DNA of 57,935 bases from an uncultured Lachnospiraceae bacterium. GTDB taxonomy: Bacteria > Bacillota > Clostridia > Lachnospirales > Lachnospiraceae. Under the pieces are notes generated by a model. That model saw nothing but the letters and a program-made list of their open reading frames with translations. It searched no databases and was not told the DNA's origin. A program made the translations under genes and the position numbers. Location of the stretch: the NCBI GenBank assembly GCA_910577825.1, contig CAJTOK010000019.1:1-57935 (forward strand), in the 5' to 3' direction. Of this stretch, positions 16,955-26,216 are shown piece by piece; position 1 is the first letter of the stretch; each line of letters opens with the position of its first letter.

Positions 16955-17968
16955 ATGAATAAACGACATATAACAAGGCATATTCCTAAAATATTTCTTG
17001 CATTATTACTAATATGCGGCCTGGGATGCAGCATCTGTGCACCTGCATCTGCCAGGATAGCGCCTGTAATCCTTCTCTCAGATTACAGCAAAGAAATGAA
17101 TGTAGATGATGAATACTATCTATTTGCATATTCATCTGATGGCAGAGTTCCCAGATTCAGCAGTTCAGACAGAAAGATTGCCACTGTTGATACATATGGC
17201 AAAATCACAGCTAAAAGAGCCGGGAAGTGCACAATAACTGTAAAAGCATTTACAGCAGAAGCATCATGCAGCATAAAAGTCCACAAAACAAAGATTTCCC
17301 TTAATAAAAAAGCCATATCTATAGAGCGCAATGAAACTTTTAAACTTGATGCCAGTATTTCATGCCAGTCCGCCCCATTATACAAAAGCAGTAAAAAGAG
17401 CGTTGCCACCGTTGATGAAGAGGGCAATATTACTGGCGGCAAACCTGGCAGTGCTGTAATCACAGTACAGGCAGGCGGTTCATCTGCAGACTGCAAAGTT
17501 ACAGTAAAACAGCCTTCTATCAAACTGGACAGGCTTTATAAGCGCCTTTACAGATGCCAGAGTTTCAAACTGGATGCAACTGTTTCATCTGGAATTGCAC
17601 CTATATGGAAGTCCAATAAAAAAAGTGTTGCCATTGTAGATGAAAAAGGGAAAGTCACCGCTATAAAGCATGGTACAGCAATAATTACAGCTAAAGCTGA
17701 CGGTACAAGCAAAACATGTGAAGTTGTAGTTGAACCACCTGAGATAAATCTTGAAAGCACTGATATAACCATACAGGAAGGCACTTCCTGTAATATCGGC
17801 ATGACTATATCATCAGGCAATGCACCTGTATGGTCATCAAGCAAAGAAAGCGTGGCAACAGTAGACCAGCTCGGCAATGTATATGCCCATGAAAAAGGCA
17901 CATCAACAATAACTGTCAGTGAAGATGGTACAAAAGTTAAATGCAAAGTCCATGTAGTATCTGCTTAA
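16955..17968 (+). CDS. Secreted protein with four bacterial Ig-like (BIG2) repeats
   Basis: A 337-residue protein with an N-terminal signal peptide (basic start, hydrophobic core LALLLICGLGCSICA, likely cut after PASA). The rest is four tandem BIG2 domains of about 75-80 residues, each with the pattern SVATVD-GNITA-GTSTITV. No sortase motif, lipobox or membrane tail is seen, so it may be released or bound non-covalently to the wall. The ATG at 16955 has CAGGAGG. It stands alone between icd and the nitroreductase gene. Confidence 0.88.
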   Translation: MNKRHITRHIPKIFLALLLICGLGCSICAPASARIAPVILLSDYSKEMNVDDEYYLFAYSSDGRVPRFSSSDRKIATVDTYGKITAKRAGKCTITVKAFTAEASCSIKVHKTKISLNKKAISIERNETFKLDASISCQSAPLYKSSKKSVATVDEEGNITGGKPGSAVITVQAGGSSADCKVTVKQPSIKLDRLYKRLYRCQSFKLDATVSSGIAPIWKSNKKSVAIVDEKGKVTAIKHGTAIITAKADGTSKTCEVVVEPPEINLESTDITIQEGTSCNIGMTISSGNAPVWSSSKESVATVDQLGNVYAHEKGTSTITVSEDGTKVKCKVHVVSA

Positions 17969-18051
17969 TCCATTTATCTGCCTGTACAGCCTGGCAGGTT
18001 CTTTATATTAATCTAATAAATTCTTTATAGTATACAATGTTAAAAGAGATG

Positions 18052-18573
18052 CTATATCCATTCAGCTGTCTTATCTATTGGAATCCTGCTTTTATGTAAT
18101 ATACATGGCCCGCCGCCGTCTGCCGGATATCCTGCTGGCATTATAAGTACAGGTTCTTGTGAATCCGGGATATCAAATTCCTTTATAAGCTTTTCCCTGT
18201 CAAACATCCCAACAATAGTTGTCCCAACACCAAGTTCCGCTGCCTGTAATGACATATGGGCAGCAACTATCCCTATATCCATAAGCCCGAACCTCATACC
18301 GCTTTCTTCATCCATTGGTGAACTGCCCGTATCTTTTTCAAGTGAAATAACAATAACAGCAGGGGCATTAAAATGGCACTCTGTACATTTCCTTATTTTC
18401 TCTATTCCTGTTTTACTGGTTACAATTTTAAGCCTGTGCCTCTGCAGATTACATGCTGACGGTGATACCCTTGCAGCTTCTGCAATTTTTACAAGTTTTT
18501 CTTTTTCCACGGCACGTCCTGCATCCATGCTTCTAAGTGAATACCTCTCTTTTGCTAAATCTAAAAAATCCAT
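18052..18573 (-). CDS. Nitroreductase-family flavoprotein
   Basis: A 173-residue FMN-dependent oxidoreductase. It has the family start (FLDLAKERYSLRSM), SPSACNLQRHRLKIV for FMN binding, and IGIVAAHMSLQAAELGVGT with the GVGT-type motif. The substrate is not predictable. It starts 12 bases after the AMP-ligase gene, with AAAGGAGG, so it is the last gene of the MaoC-thiolase-ligase operon; a flavin reduction may belong to the same pathway. Confidence 0.87.
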   Translation of the reverse strand: MDFLDLAKERYSLRSMDAGRAVEKEKLVKIAEAARVSPSACNLQRHRLKIVTSKTGIEKIRKCTECHFNAPAVIVISLEKDTGSSPMDEESGMRFGLMDIGIVAAHMSLQAAELGVGTTIVGMFDREKLIKEFDIPDSQEPVLIMPAGYPADGGGPCILHKSRIPIDKTAEWI

Positions 18574-18585
18574 TTTGCCTCCTTT

Positions 18586-19812
18586 TTATTGCTTCTGTCC
18601 ATAAATTTCCAGAATCTTCTTCTTATCCTTTTTCCCACTCCCGTTATGTGGGATTTCCCCTGATACTATTATTTTACATGGCATTTCATAATGTGCAAGT
18701 GTTTTTCTAAGATTGCTAAAAATATCGTTAATATTAATATTACTCGATTTAATGCTAATAAAAGCTATAAGTATATTTTTCTGGTTATCCAGAACAGATA
18801 CCACTGCCGCTTCACGTATATCTTCCATCTTTTCAAGTTCATTTTCAATATTAATTAATGAAATCTTGCGCCCGTGTATTAAGACTATATCATCACTCCT
18901 GCCTTGAAAATACAAATTGCCCTCTTTATCCATATAGCCATTATCTGATACTGAATATGGACAATTAATACCCTCTGCATGGTATTTGCTGTCCACATAA
19001 ATCATTCCATCTTTTATAGATACCTTTACACCTGGAAATGGTTTCCCTATAAAATTCCTGTCTGTTTTCATGTCTTTGTATTTTACATACGTAACATAAC
19101 TAAGTTCACTTGCGCCATAATATAATGTGATATCTGACATTGGAAATATTTTTTTAAGTTTACGGGCATCATCAATTCCAAGGCTTTGTGAACCTGATAT
19201 TACAGACTTTACATTATTGTTGTGCCCCTTTATAATATCTGGCAGAAGCATAAGCTTAGACGGTATAAGGTATACTGCATTAACATTTTCTTTTTCTATT
19301 ATATCTGCCCACCTTCTGGGGTTAAACTTATTCTCTGCAACAACTGTTCCCCCTGCATAGAACTGCGCCATATATAAATTCAGGTTTCCTGTAAATGCAA
19401 GGCTTCCATGCGCAAATAAAATACTTTCTTTATTTATTCCAAAGATTTCATTCTGCACTGGGAAAAAACCTGCCCAGCTTTTATATGTCCTGTATAAAAG
19501 CTTTGGTATGCCAGCTGTGCCAGAAGTCATTACTGCCATACAGGCATCTTCTGGTACATCATTAATCTCTGGCATCTTCTTTGCATCAGATGGTACTATT
19601 ACGGGAACAATGCCAGCTGCATTACATGCAAGAAATGCTACAAGCTGTTTTAATATGCCATCTTCCTTTATTATAAAAACTTTTTTCTTTAATAATGTAC
19701 CTGCCAGTTTAAGAGCCATGTCTGAAACCTGCCCATATGTATATACATTGCCATCTTCTATAATTGCAGTTTTACAAGGATTTACATTTTTAACTAATTC
19801 AAAATAGTCCAT
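18586..19812 (-). CDS. AMP-binding acyl-CoA synthetase/ligase (YhfT-like)
   Basis: A 408-residue ATP-dependent adenylate-forming enzyme that activates a carboxylic acid to its CoA thioester. The phosphate loop AVMTSGTAGIPKLLYR, the YGASE motif, the GRSDD hinge and the C-terminal catalytic lysine region (NGSGKKDKKKI) are all present. It is short for the superfamily (about 500), mainly in the N-terminal domain. Its place beside a thiolase and bioY resembles the Bacillus subtilis yhfS-yhfT-yhfU group. The acid activated is unknown; a fatty or dicarboxylic acid is a reasonable guess. Confidence 0.82.
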   Translation of the reverse strand: MDYFELVKNVNPCKTAIIEDGNVYTYGQVSDMALKLAGTLLKKKVFIIKEDGILKQLVAFLACNAAGIVPVIVPSDAKKMPEINDVPEDACMAVMTSGTAGIPKLLYRTYKSWAGFFPVQNEIFGINKESILFAHGSLAFTGNLNLYMAQFYAGGTVVAENKFNPRRWADIIEKENVNAVYLIPSKLMLLPDIIKGHNNNVKSVISGSQSLGIDDARKLKKIFPMSDITLYYGASELSYVTYVKYKDMKTDRNFIGKPFPGVKVSIKDGMIYVDSKYHAEGINCPYSVSDNGYMDKEGNLYFQGRSDDIVLIHGRKISLINIENELEKMEDIREAAVVSVLDNQKNILIAFISIKSSNININDIFSNLRKTLAHYEMPCKIIVSGEIPHNGSGKKDKKKILEIYGQKQ

Positions 19813-19832
19813 ATAAAACCCTCCATAAAACC

Positions 19833-21026
19833 TTACTGTATATCCTGTAAACTATTAACTTTTTTAATAAGTATGGCTGTCCCAATACCGCCAGCGGCTG
19901 CTATGCTGCATATGGCATAACTGTCTTTTGCTTCCTCTTTCCTGTATTCAAGTGCTTTAAGTGCATGGAGCAGTATAATTCCCCCTGATGCACCATATGG
20001 ATGCCCATAAGCCAGTGCGCCGCCAAATATATTATACCTGTCTATGGCATCAGGATATTTCCTTGCAAATAATTCGTCTATTACTGCAAATGCTTCGTTA
20101 CATTCAAAAACAGATATATCATGGTAATCCATATTATTTCTTTCAAGCAGTTTTTCTATTGCAGTTATTGCTGAACGAGGGCTTTCATCTGGAGTAACAC
20201 CCGTTTCCACAACATCTTTAAACTCCGCCAGCGGCTTTATATTATGCTCTTTAATATAACTGCCAGAACATATTATGGCAAAAGCCGCCCCGTCATTAGT
20301 AAGGCAGGCATTGGCAGCTGTTATAACACTTCCCCCTTTTAATACACATGGCAGCCTGTCTAATAACCTCTGGTCCATCCTGTCACGTATTCCCTCATCC
20401 TTAACGCATCCATCCTTTACACTTACAATAATATCTTTTAAAATGCCTTTTTCCCTTGCTTCTTTTGCAAGCAGGTGGCTTCTTAAAACCCAGTGGTCAA
20501 GCATTCCTCTTGTAATCCCTTCTGATAATGCCGTCCTTTCTGCCCCTTCAAGCATTGCTGCCTGTCTATGCCTGCCTGGTGAAAATTTCGCTGTCCTGTA
20601 CCAGAAATCCCCGCCCCCATATGTTCCATAATCAGGATGGTTCTTATTATACCTGCGCCCCGGGGCTGTTGAACAGCTTTCAAAACCTCCTGCAATAACA
20701 CAGCCTGTCTGCCCGCACTGTACCCTGGCAGCCGCTACGGCAATACTTTCAAGCCCCGAAGCACATTGCAAATCTATTGTAAACGCAGGTATCTTTTCTG
20801 GAAGCCCTGCTTCAAGCATCATAAGCCTTGTAATATTGCCTCCTGCGCCTGCTGCATTCCCTGCAATGACAAGACCAGCATCCAGCCCTTTATATTTCTC
20901 CAGAATATATTTAATAACATCAGCCCCAAGTATCTCTGCAGGAACATTACGGTACATGCTGTTCTCTATACCTATATAACTTCTTGCCCCTCCTGCTATA
21001 TATGCTTTCTCCATAACTGCCCCCAT
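19833..21026 (-). CDS. Thiolase-family acyltransferase (YhfS-like)
   Basis: A 397-residue thiolase. The N-terminal nucleophile is in the segment LQCASGLESIAVAAARVQCG, the conserved His in GGALAYGHPYGASGG, and the second Cys in AICSIAAAGGIGTA. It should make or cleave 3-oxoacyl-CoA. It could start at 21026 or at the ATG at 21014; both have G-rich sequence upstream and both overlap the end of the MaoC-like gene by about 70-80 bases, suggesting translational coupling. With the ligase and MaoC-like protein it could form a chain-extending or beta-oxidation-like route. Confidence 0.87.
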   Translation of the reverse strand: MGAVMEKAYIAGGARSYIGIENSMYRNVPAEILGADVIKYILEKYKGLDAGLVIAGNAAGAGGNITRLMMLEAGLPEKIPAFTIDLQCASGLESIAVAAARVQCGQTGCVIAGGFESCSTAPGRRYNKNHPDYGTYGGGDFWYRTAKFSPGRHRQAAMLEGAERTALSEGITRGMLDHWVLRSHLLAKEAREKGILKDIIVSVKDGCVKDEGIRDRMDQRLLDRLPCVLKGGSVITAANACLTNDGAAFAIICSGSYIKEHNIKPLAEFKDVVETGVTPDESPRSAITAIEKLLERNNMDYHDISVFECNEAFAVIDELFARKYPDAIDRYNIFGGALAYGHPYGASGGIILLHALKALEYRKEEAKDSYAICSIAAAGGIGTAILIKKVNSLQDIQ

Positions 21027-21672
21027 ATATTTCCGCCTGCATTGCTAAAATACCATCCCGCAAAGCTATTATTTCCCCAGTGCCATTATTAACCCTGTAT
21101 ACTTCCACTTCATCACCTGCAAATACCGGGTTTCTGAAATACACCGCATATCCTGCTGCCATGTTATCCATAGTGCCCTTATAACCACATTCTTTTAAAA
21201 TTATATCTTCAAACAAAAGAAAGCCCGGGACTACCGGCTTATCTGCCTTATGGATTGGATTACTGTCCCCCGCAGCTTCTATAAATCCCCTGATATCATC
21301 TTTTGTATATTTCAATGTAAATAAATATACATAATCCGCACCACCCGCCGCCGGCATTACTGCTTTGCTGGAATTTATGCCAGATATACTGCCCGGTTTT
21401 ACAATATCCATAATAAGGGCATATTCTATATTATTATATATTATATTTGCAGAAATAACCGAATACGCCTTGCGCATCTTTATAAACTTTATATTATTAC
21501 CTGTATCCTTTAAAATACTAAATCCTTTTTCACCTGTTTTAAATTCCATTCTTACAATCATCCAGCCATCAAAACTTTCTATTTGTGTAAGGCCTGCAAC
21601 AAGCTTTCTGTAAATATATATTATATCTCCCCTGCCTGTTATAATTTCTTTTTCCAGAATTATCCCCTCCAT
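20947..21672 (-). CDS. Protein with C-terminal MaoC-like hotdog (hydratase) domain
   Basis: A 241-residue protein. The C-terminal half is a MaoC-like hotdog fold with the (R)-hydratase signature AAGDSNPIHKAD, followed by PVFAGDEVEVY. The N-terminal 120 residues may be a second, degenerate hotdog but I cannot confirm it. It would hydrate enoyl-CoA or dehydrate 3-hydroxyacyl-CoA. It is the first gene of the operon that continues with thiolase, ligase and nitroreductase. The ATG lies only eight bases after the -10 hexamer, so the start is unusual: leaderless, or a later non-ATG codon after GGAGGGG. Confidence 0.75.
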   Translation of the reverse strand: MEGIILEKEIITGRGDIIYIYRKLVAGLTQIESFDGWMIVRMEFKTGEKGFSILKDTGNNIKFIKMRKAYSVISANIIYNNIEYALIMDIVKPGSISGINSSKAVMPAAGGADYVYLFTLKYTKDDIRGFIEAAGDSNPIHKADKPVVPGFLLFEDIILKECGYKGTMDNMAAGYAVYFRNPVFAGDEVEVYRVNNGTGEIIALRDGILAMQAEIYGGSYGESIYSRRGKKLYRYREQHVP

Positions 21673-21680
21673 TTTTATAA

Positions 21681-21709
21681 AGTATAATTCTTCATTTTAA
21701 GTTTGTCAA
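21681..21709 (-). promoter_or_regulatory. Sigma-A promoter of the MaoC-thiolase-ligase operon
   Basis: On the minus strand TTGACA, a 17-base spacer, then TATACT. The predicted start is at about 21674, almost at the ATG of the first gene. The -35 box is inside the palindrome at 21703-21733. Confidence 0.8.
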
Positions 21710-21733
21710 CCTTTAGATTTTTTCAGTTGACAT
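21703..21733. promoter_or_regulatory. BirA-box-like palindrome between divergent promoters
   Basis: TTGTCAACC, 13 bases, AGTTGACAT. The half-sites resemble the biotin-operon operator (TTGTnAACC ... GGTTnACAA), and each contains one of the two divergent -35 hexamers. Because divergent TTGACA boxes alone give part of this symmetry, the operator call is an inference strengthened by the flanking bioY. Confidence 0.5.
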
Positions 21734-21755
21734 ACATATAATGCTTTTGTATAAT
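21727..21755 (+). promoter_or_regulatory. Sigma-A promoter of bioY
   Basis: A consensus promoter: TTGACA, 17 bases, TATAAT. It lies about 105 bases ahead of the bioY start; its -35 box is inside the same palindrome. Confidence 0.85.
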
Positions 21756-21860
21756 ATTGCCATAAACAGGAACCAGGCAAAACCATAGAAGCTTAAAAAC
21801 GCTGTTGAAAATTTTAAATTTTTATACTTTGGATTATGCACTGGAGAAATGGAGCTAGAA

Positions 21861-22415
21861 ATGGAAAAAAGCAAAACAAATAATAAACTCTCTACCCGTT
21901 GCCTTGTAATTATGTCAATGTTTGCTGCTGTACTATGCGTATCGGCATACATAAGTATCCCCTTGCCAAATGGTACACATATTACAGCACTCACTTTAAT
22001 AATTACAATTATAGTGCTTACTTTTCCTGCCCGGCAATCATTTACTATAATTCTGGTATGGCTGCTGCTTGGCATAGCTGGTGTTCCTGTTTTTGTTGGC
22101 GGGACCAGCGGGCTTGGTTATATTACCGGGCCATATGGCGGATACAACATAGGATTTCTTGTTATTTCAGCACTTGTACCAATGATTTGTGTACATATAT
22201 ACAACAGGTTATATCTAATGGTTATTGCAGTATTATCTGCCATTTCCGTTGACCTTATAGGTACATTCTGGATTATGGCTGTTTCAAAAATACCATTTAA
22301 GGCAGCATTTATTACAGGATTTGTGCCATTTATAGCACTTGATATTGTCAAAGCGGTACTGGCAGCACAGCTTGTACCACAGTTACGCAGAATTATAAAC
22401 CATGTAGAAAACTGA
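21861..22415 (+). CDS. bioY: Biotin transporter substrate-binding membrane protein BioY
   Basis: A 184-residue integral membrane S-component of the energy-coupling-factor biotin uptake system. It has about six hydrophobic helices and the BioY hallmarks LLGIAGVPVFVGGTSGLGYI and GPYGGYNIGF. I start it at the ATG at 21861, six bases after GGAG; an ATG 12 bases earlier has its Shine-Dalgarno too close. The ECF ATPases and EcfT are not in the window and would be shared from elsewhere. It is divergent from the acyl-CoA operon, and a BirA-like site overlaps its promoter. Confidence 0.92.
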   Translation: MEKSKTNNKLSTRCLVIMSMFAAVLCVSAYISIPLPNGTHITALTLIITIIVLTFPARQSFTIILVWLLLGIAGVPVFVGGTSGLGYITGPYGGYNIGFLVISALVPMICVHIYNRLYLMVIAVLSAISVDLIGTFWIMAVSKIPFKAAFITGFVPFIALDIVKAVLAAQLVPQLRRIINHVEN

Positions 22416-22432
22416 CATACTCCCCCGCCTGT

Positions 22433-22458
22433 CCAGAGCCCTGTTACAGGGTATCTGG
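22433..22458. terminator. Hairpin between bioY and vsr
   Basis: CCAGA-CCCTGT pairs with ACAGGG-TCTGG with a small bulge. It lies between convergent genes. There is no clear U-tract, so termination is only likely. Confidence 0.5.
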
Positions 22459-22459
22459 C

Positions 22460-22891
22460 TTAATTCCCTACTGAAATATCAAATATTGCTTCTTCAACAG
22501 CTTTTACACATTCATCTGTATTTTTCTTAATTTCATCACCCCAGAACCTTAAAACAGTCCAGCCCTTAAAAATTAATTGTTTATTGACTTCCTCGTCACG
22601 CTCCATATTCCTGGTAATCTTCTTAATCCAGTATTCACCTTTTTCGCCTTTCTCAAGCCTTGCCTTTAACTTATCCCAGTCTTTGCCATGAAAAAATTCC
22701 CCGTCACAGAATATTGCTATTTTATATTTTGTCAGTACAATATCCGGTGAACCCGGCAGCTCCTTATAATTCTTCCTGTAATGGTAGCCTTTCTGCCATA
22801 ATGCTTTGCAAAGCTTTACTTCTATAGATGTATTCTTTCCTTTTATGCGCTGCATATTTTTTCTGCGCTGTTCTTTCGTAAGTACGTCCAT
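22460..22891 (-). CDS. vsr: Very short patch repair endonuclease (Vsr)
   Basis: A 143-residue endonuclease that nicks beside T:G mismatches made by deamination of 5-methylcytosine. Family features are RRKNMQRIKGKNTSIE at the N-terminus, ELPGSPDIVLTKYKIAIFCDGEFFHG with the catalytic Asp and zinc-site residues, and the C-terminal WTVLRFWGDEI. It follows the cytosine methyltransferase by 12 bases, the usual pairing, so it likely protects that enzyme's target sites from mutation. Confidence 0.92.
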   Translation of the reverse strand: MDVLTKEQRRKNMQRIKGKNTSIEVKLCKALWQKGYHYRKNYKELPGSPDIVLTKYKIAIFCDGEFFHGKDWDKLKARLEKGEKGEYWIKKITRNMERDEEVNKQLIFKGWTVLRFWGDEIKKNTDECVKAVEEAIFDISVGN

Positions 22892-22903
22892 TTATATCAT
22901 CCC

Positions 22904-24301
22904 CTAAATACCCTTTAATGCTTTTATAATCTGCCTTGCCAGTGCATATGCAAGAAGCGGCGGTATTGCGTCCCCAATCTGCTCGTACCTGTCCTGCAGT
23001 TTATCACCATGGAACTGCACATAAGGCCCTGCAAACTGGTACCAGTCCGGGAAACTTTGCAGCCTTGCAGCTTCCCTTGGCGATATTGCCCTGTTTAAAT
23101 ACGGATGCAGTATTTCATCAAGGCAATGTGACGTTACAGTAAAACTTATCTCCGTCTTAATTAACCTCCGGTTTCTTGAACTGTAAATAATATTAGGAAA
23201 TAAAGTCCTGTATTTTTCAATACTGCCTTCCCTCTCCAGCCTGTCAAACGCCATTTTCATGCTTTCTTTTTCTTTTATAAGTGCAATAAGCCCCTGCTTC
23301 TTCTTAGTATGTCCTGGTGCTTTATGGCTGCTTATGCTGTTTTTCTTAAAAAACCCTTTTTCTATAAGATGCTTTGGAACAGCAGTATTCATTGTATCAG
23401 ATTTATATCTTCCACGCATTATATCTATAAAATGCTCCCGGTTTTTATCCTTATACATCCTTTCCCTGTAGTATGTTGCCTCCTCCCCCATATCTATCCT
23501 GGGTAAATCACCAATCGCATCCTGTACTGTAACATAAGGATACTTCCTGCCTGGCCCATACTCCTTTTCAGGATATGTAAACATTACCTTGTCTGCCAGC
23601 CTGCTATGTACTAATACAAGAAAAAGCCTTTCCCTAAGCTGTGGGACTCCATAATCACAGGCTTTAAGTAAAATAGTGTCCTGTTCCCTTGATACAAGCT
23701 TATATGAAGGCGTTGCATTTTCATCTTCAAAAGTATCACATATATAATTAAATACAGCTCCCTTCTGCCCGTCCCTCGCCTTTGAAAACATGCCCTTAAC
23801 ATTTTCAAACAATATTATCTTAGTATTAACTGTACGTGCAATACGTACAATATTGCTAAATAAACCATCCCGTTCATCATTCTCAGACCTTGTACCTGCA
23901 AGGCTGAAACTCTCACACGGCGCACCGCCTGATACAACATCTACAGTTTCATCCAAAGAATCAATGCCATACCTCGACAATAAAAGTTCCTTCACCATTT
24001 TACTGCTGACCTGGTTAATATCCCCATGTATTAAAAGTGTCTGGATACTTTCGTGCATAAATGACTGCAGGTACTCTTCACCTTCATCTGTAGTATCCGT
24101 ATATCTTGCAAGTTCCAGAACCTCTGCATTATGTGTTATAGAATATGTCTGTACTGTAGTATCTGTCCATTCAACTGCTATAAGCGGCAAAATCCCCGCC
24201 CACTTAAAACCTGTACATAAACCACCCGGCCCGGAAAATAAATCAATGCTGGTTCTTGTCATACAATCATCTGCCATACGTTTCCTTAAGCTGTCATTCA
24301 T
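22904..24301 (-). CDS. DNA (cytosine-5)-methyltransferase
   Basis: A 465-residue C5-methyltransferase. Motif I is DLFSGPGGLCTGFKWAG, the catalytic motif IV is GGAPCESFS, motif VI is the ENVKG stretch, and motifs IX-X at the C-terminus read RAISPREAARLQSFP and GDAIPPLLAYALA. The target-recognition region between about residues 280 and 400 is not readable as a sequence specificity. The ATG has AGGAGG. Only vsr is linked to it; no restriction endonuclease is recognisable nearby, so it is treated as an orphan methyltransferase. Confidence 0.92.
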   Translation of the reverse strand: MNDSLRKRMADDCMTRTSIDLFSGPGGLCTGFKWAGILPLIAVEWTDTTVQTYSITHNAEVLELARYTDTTDEGEEYLQSFMHESIQTLLIHGDINQVSSKMVKELLLSRYGIDSLDETVDVVSGGAPCESFSLAGTRSENDERDGLFSNIVRIARTVNTKIILFENVKGMFSKARDGQKGAVFNYICDTFEDENATPSYKLVSREQDTILLKACDYGVPQLRERLFLVLVHSRLADKVMFTYPEKEYGPGRKYPYVTVQDAIGDLPRIDMGEEATYYRERMYKDKNREHFIDIMRGRYKSDTMNTAVPKHLIEKGFFKKNSISSHKAPGHTKKKQGLIALIKEKESMKMAFDRLEREGSIEKYRTLFPNIIYSSRNRRLIKTEISFTVTSHCLDEILHPYLNRAISPREAARLQSFPDWYQFAGPYVQFHGDKLQDRYEQIGDAIPPLLAYALARQIIKALKGI

Positions 24302-24463
24302 ATTATTAACCTCCTGATAACCTTAGAAACTTTATTAATAGTTAAATATCATTCAATAAATACCAGCCTTTTTATCCTCTATTATATAATATAATCTTCC
24401 TGAAACCAACAGTTTATTTATAAATTTCTGTCCTGCCCTTCTAAAGTACATTACACCAAAACA

Positions 24464-24487
24464 GGCAGCTCCAAGGAACCGCCTGCC
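24464..24487 (-). terminator. Weak terminator-like hairpin after the broken secreted-protein gene
   Basis: GGCAG pairs with CTGCC across a 14-nt loop, followed on the minus strand by TGTTTTGG. Low certainty. Confidence 0.35.
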
Positions 24488-24509
24488 ATTAAAAAAACAA
24501 TATGTAAAA

Positions 24510-25994
24510 TTATTTAACCTTTACACTTTTAGTTACAGTTTCATAACCACTCTTTGCAGCTTTAATCTTTATCTTTGTGCCTTTTTTAAGTTTGCTTGTC
24601 TTAAATGTAAACTTCTTGCCATTTACTTTAGCAGCCTTATACTTAGCACTTCCAACCTTAACTTTAACCTTTGCATCACTTACTGAAAGCTTGCCAGTAA
24701 CCTGCTTTTTATTTGCTTTAGCAACAACACTCTTTATCTTCATAGTAGAAAGTTCTGGTTCATCATCACCATTGTTACCTGGGTCTGATGGTGTACTTGG
24801 CTCTTATGGTGCTGATGGTTCTGAAATAATATCATTTATTCCTGTATAATTTGCTGTTTTAATATCTGTAAGCTTACAATTTTCACCTGTTAATGAAAGA
24901 TATATTTTTTCATTGCCAGTTATAGGGAATGATGTTACTGATGTAAGATTTCCATTTGTAACTTCAACATATACCTTTCCATCTTTTTTAATTGCCTGTA
25001 CTTTACAGTCTGTTCCTGCTTTGTTTGCTTCAACCCATGCTGCCCAGTCAAAAGAAGTACCTAAATTTGCTTTAATATCATAGCCTGATGATGTCCATGT
25101 TGCCTCTGTACTATTTCCTACTCCAGCAGGTTCCCAGGCATAATTATCTGAACGTATAACGACATACTCTTTATAATCCGGACTATCATTATTAACCTTT
25201 GGTTCACTGTTTGTATACACCGCTACAACTGGTGTTTCATAGTTATTTGAAGCTGATGGATTTGAAGTATTTTTGAATGTAAGTGCTGTACCACTTTCTG
25301 TAATTTCCCGTCCATCTGTATGTGCTGTCCAGAAACCTACACAGTCAAGCTCTGCCCCTGCAGTTCTATCTGGTGCTTCACCGCCTGTTTTAATATTTGT
25401 AAGCTTGCAATTCTGTCCTGATAATGAAATATATGTTTTTTTACCATCTTCTGCAGGGAATGTTGTTACTGATGTAAGATTCCCATTTGTAAATTCTATC
25501 TGTATCTTACCATCTTTTTTAACTGCCTTGACTTTACAATCTGCCCCTGCTTTGTTTGCTTCAACCCATGCTGCCCAGTCTTCTGGAAATTTTGCATCAA
25601 ATGTATATCCAGAATTTTTCCAATTATCTGAATCTTTATTATTATCAAATACTCCATCTTTCCATGCAAAAGCATCAGAGCGGATAATGGCATATTCTTT
25701 ATAATTCGCCCCTTTAAACTTTGGTTCATCAGCGGTATATGCTATTAAAGCTGGTGTTTCCCAGTTATCTTTAGCTGATGAAGCTGAAGTACTCTTAAAT
25801 GTAATTTCAATACCGCTCTCTGTAACCTCATAACCATCTGTCTGTGCGTCAAGAAACTCTACACAATTAAGCTCTGTTACTGCTGTTTCTGCTGTTTCTG
25901 CTGCTGCCGTTACTGCTGTGCCTGCTGGTATCACTGGTGCGATTGTGAATACAAGGCTTGTAGCAAGTAAAGCTGCTAAAAATTTTTTCCTCAT
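24510..25994 (-). pseudogene. Secreted repeat protein interrupted by an in-frame TAA
   Basis: A signal peptide (MRKKFLAALLATSLVFTIAP...) is followed by two tandem homologous domains of about 160 residues. Each has an ELNCVEF/ELDCVGF start, a YETP-type segment, WAAWVEANKAG and LTSVTSFP. A Pro/Ser/Asp linker follows, where TAA at 24804-24806 stops the frame (EPSAP-stop-EPSTPSDPG). The same frame continues without shift to 24510, adding a Lys-rich C-terminal domain (VKVGSAKYKAAKVNGKKFTF). Read through, the protein would be 494 residues plus the stop. It is a nonsense mutation, a readthrough site or a sequence error; the first 396 residues could still be secreted. Function unknown. Confidence 0.8.
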
Positions 25995-26216
25995 ATTTCT
26001 ATCTCCTCCTTAAAATTTAAACTTTTTGTAAATTACTTTAGTTTTTCTTTTAATAGATTACCATGCAATTTCATAAAAGCCAACAAAATCTTTCGCATTT
26101 ACACGGATTATTATAACAAATTGCACAAATTTACTTAAATTTTACTATATATTACCACTTCCAGAATAATCTGTAAAACTGCTTTTAATCCATAAAAATT
26201 TACAAAGATTATATTA

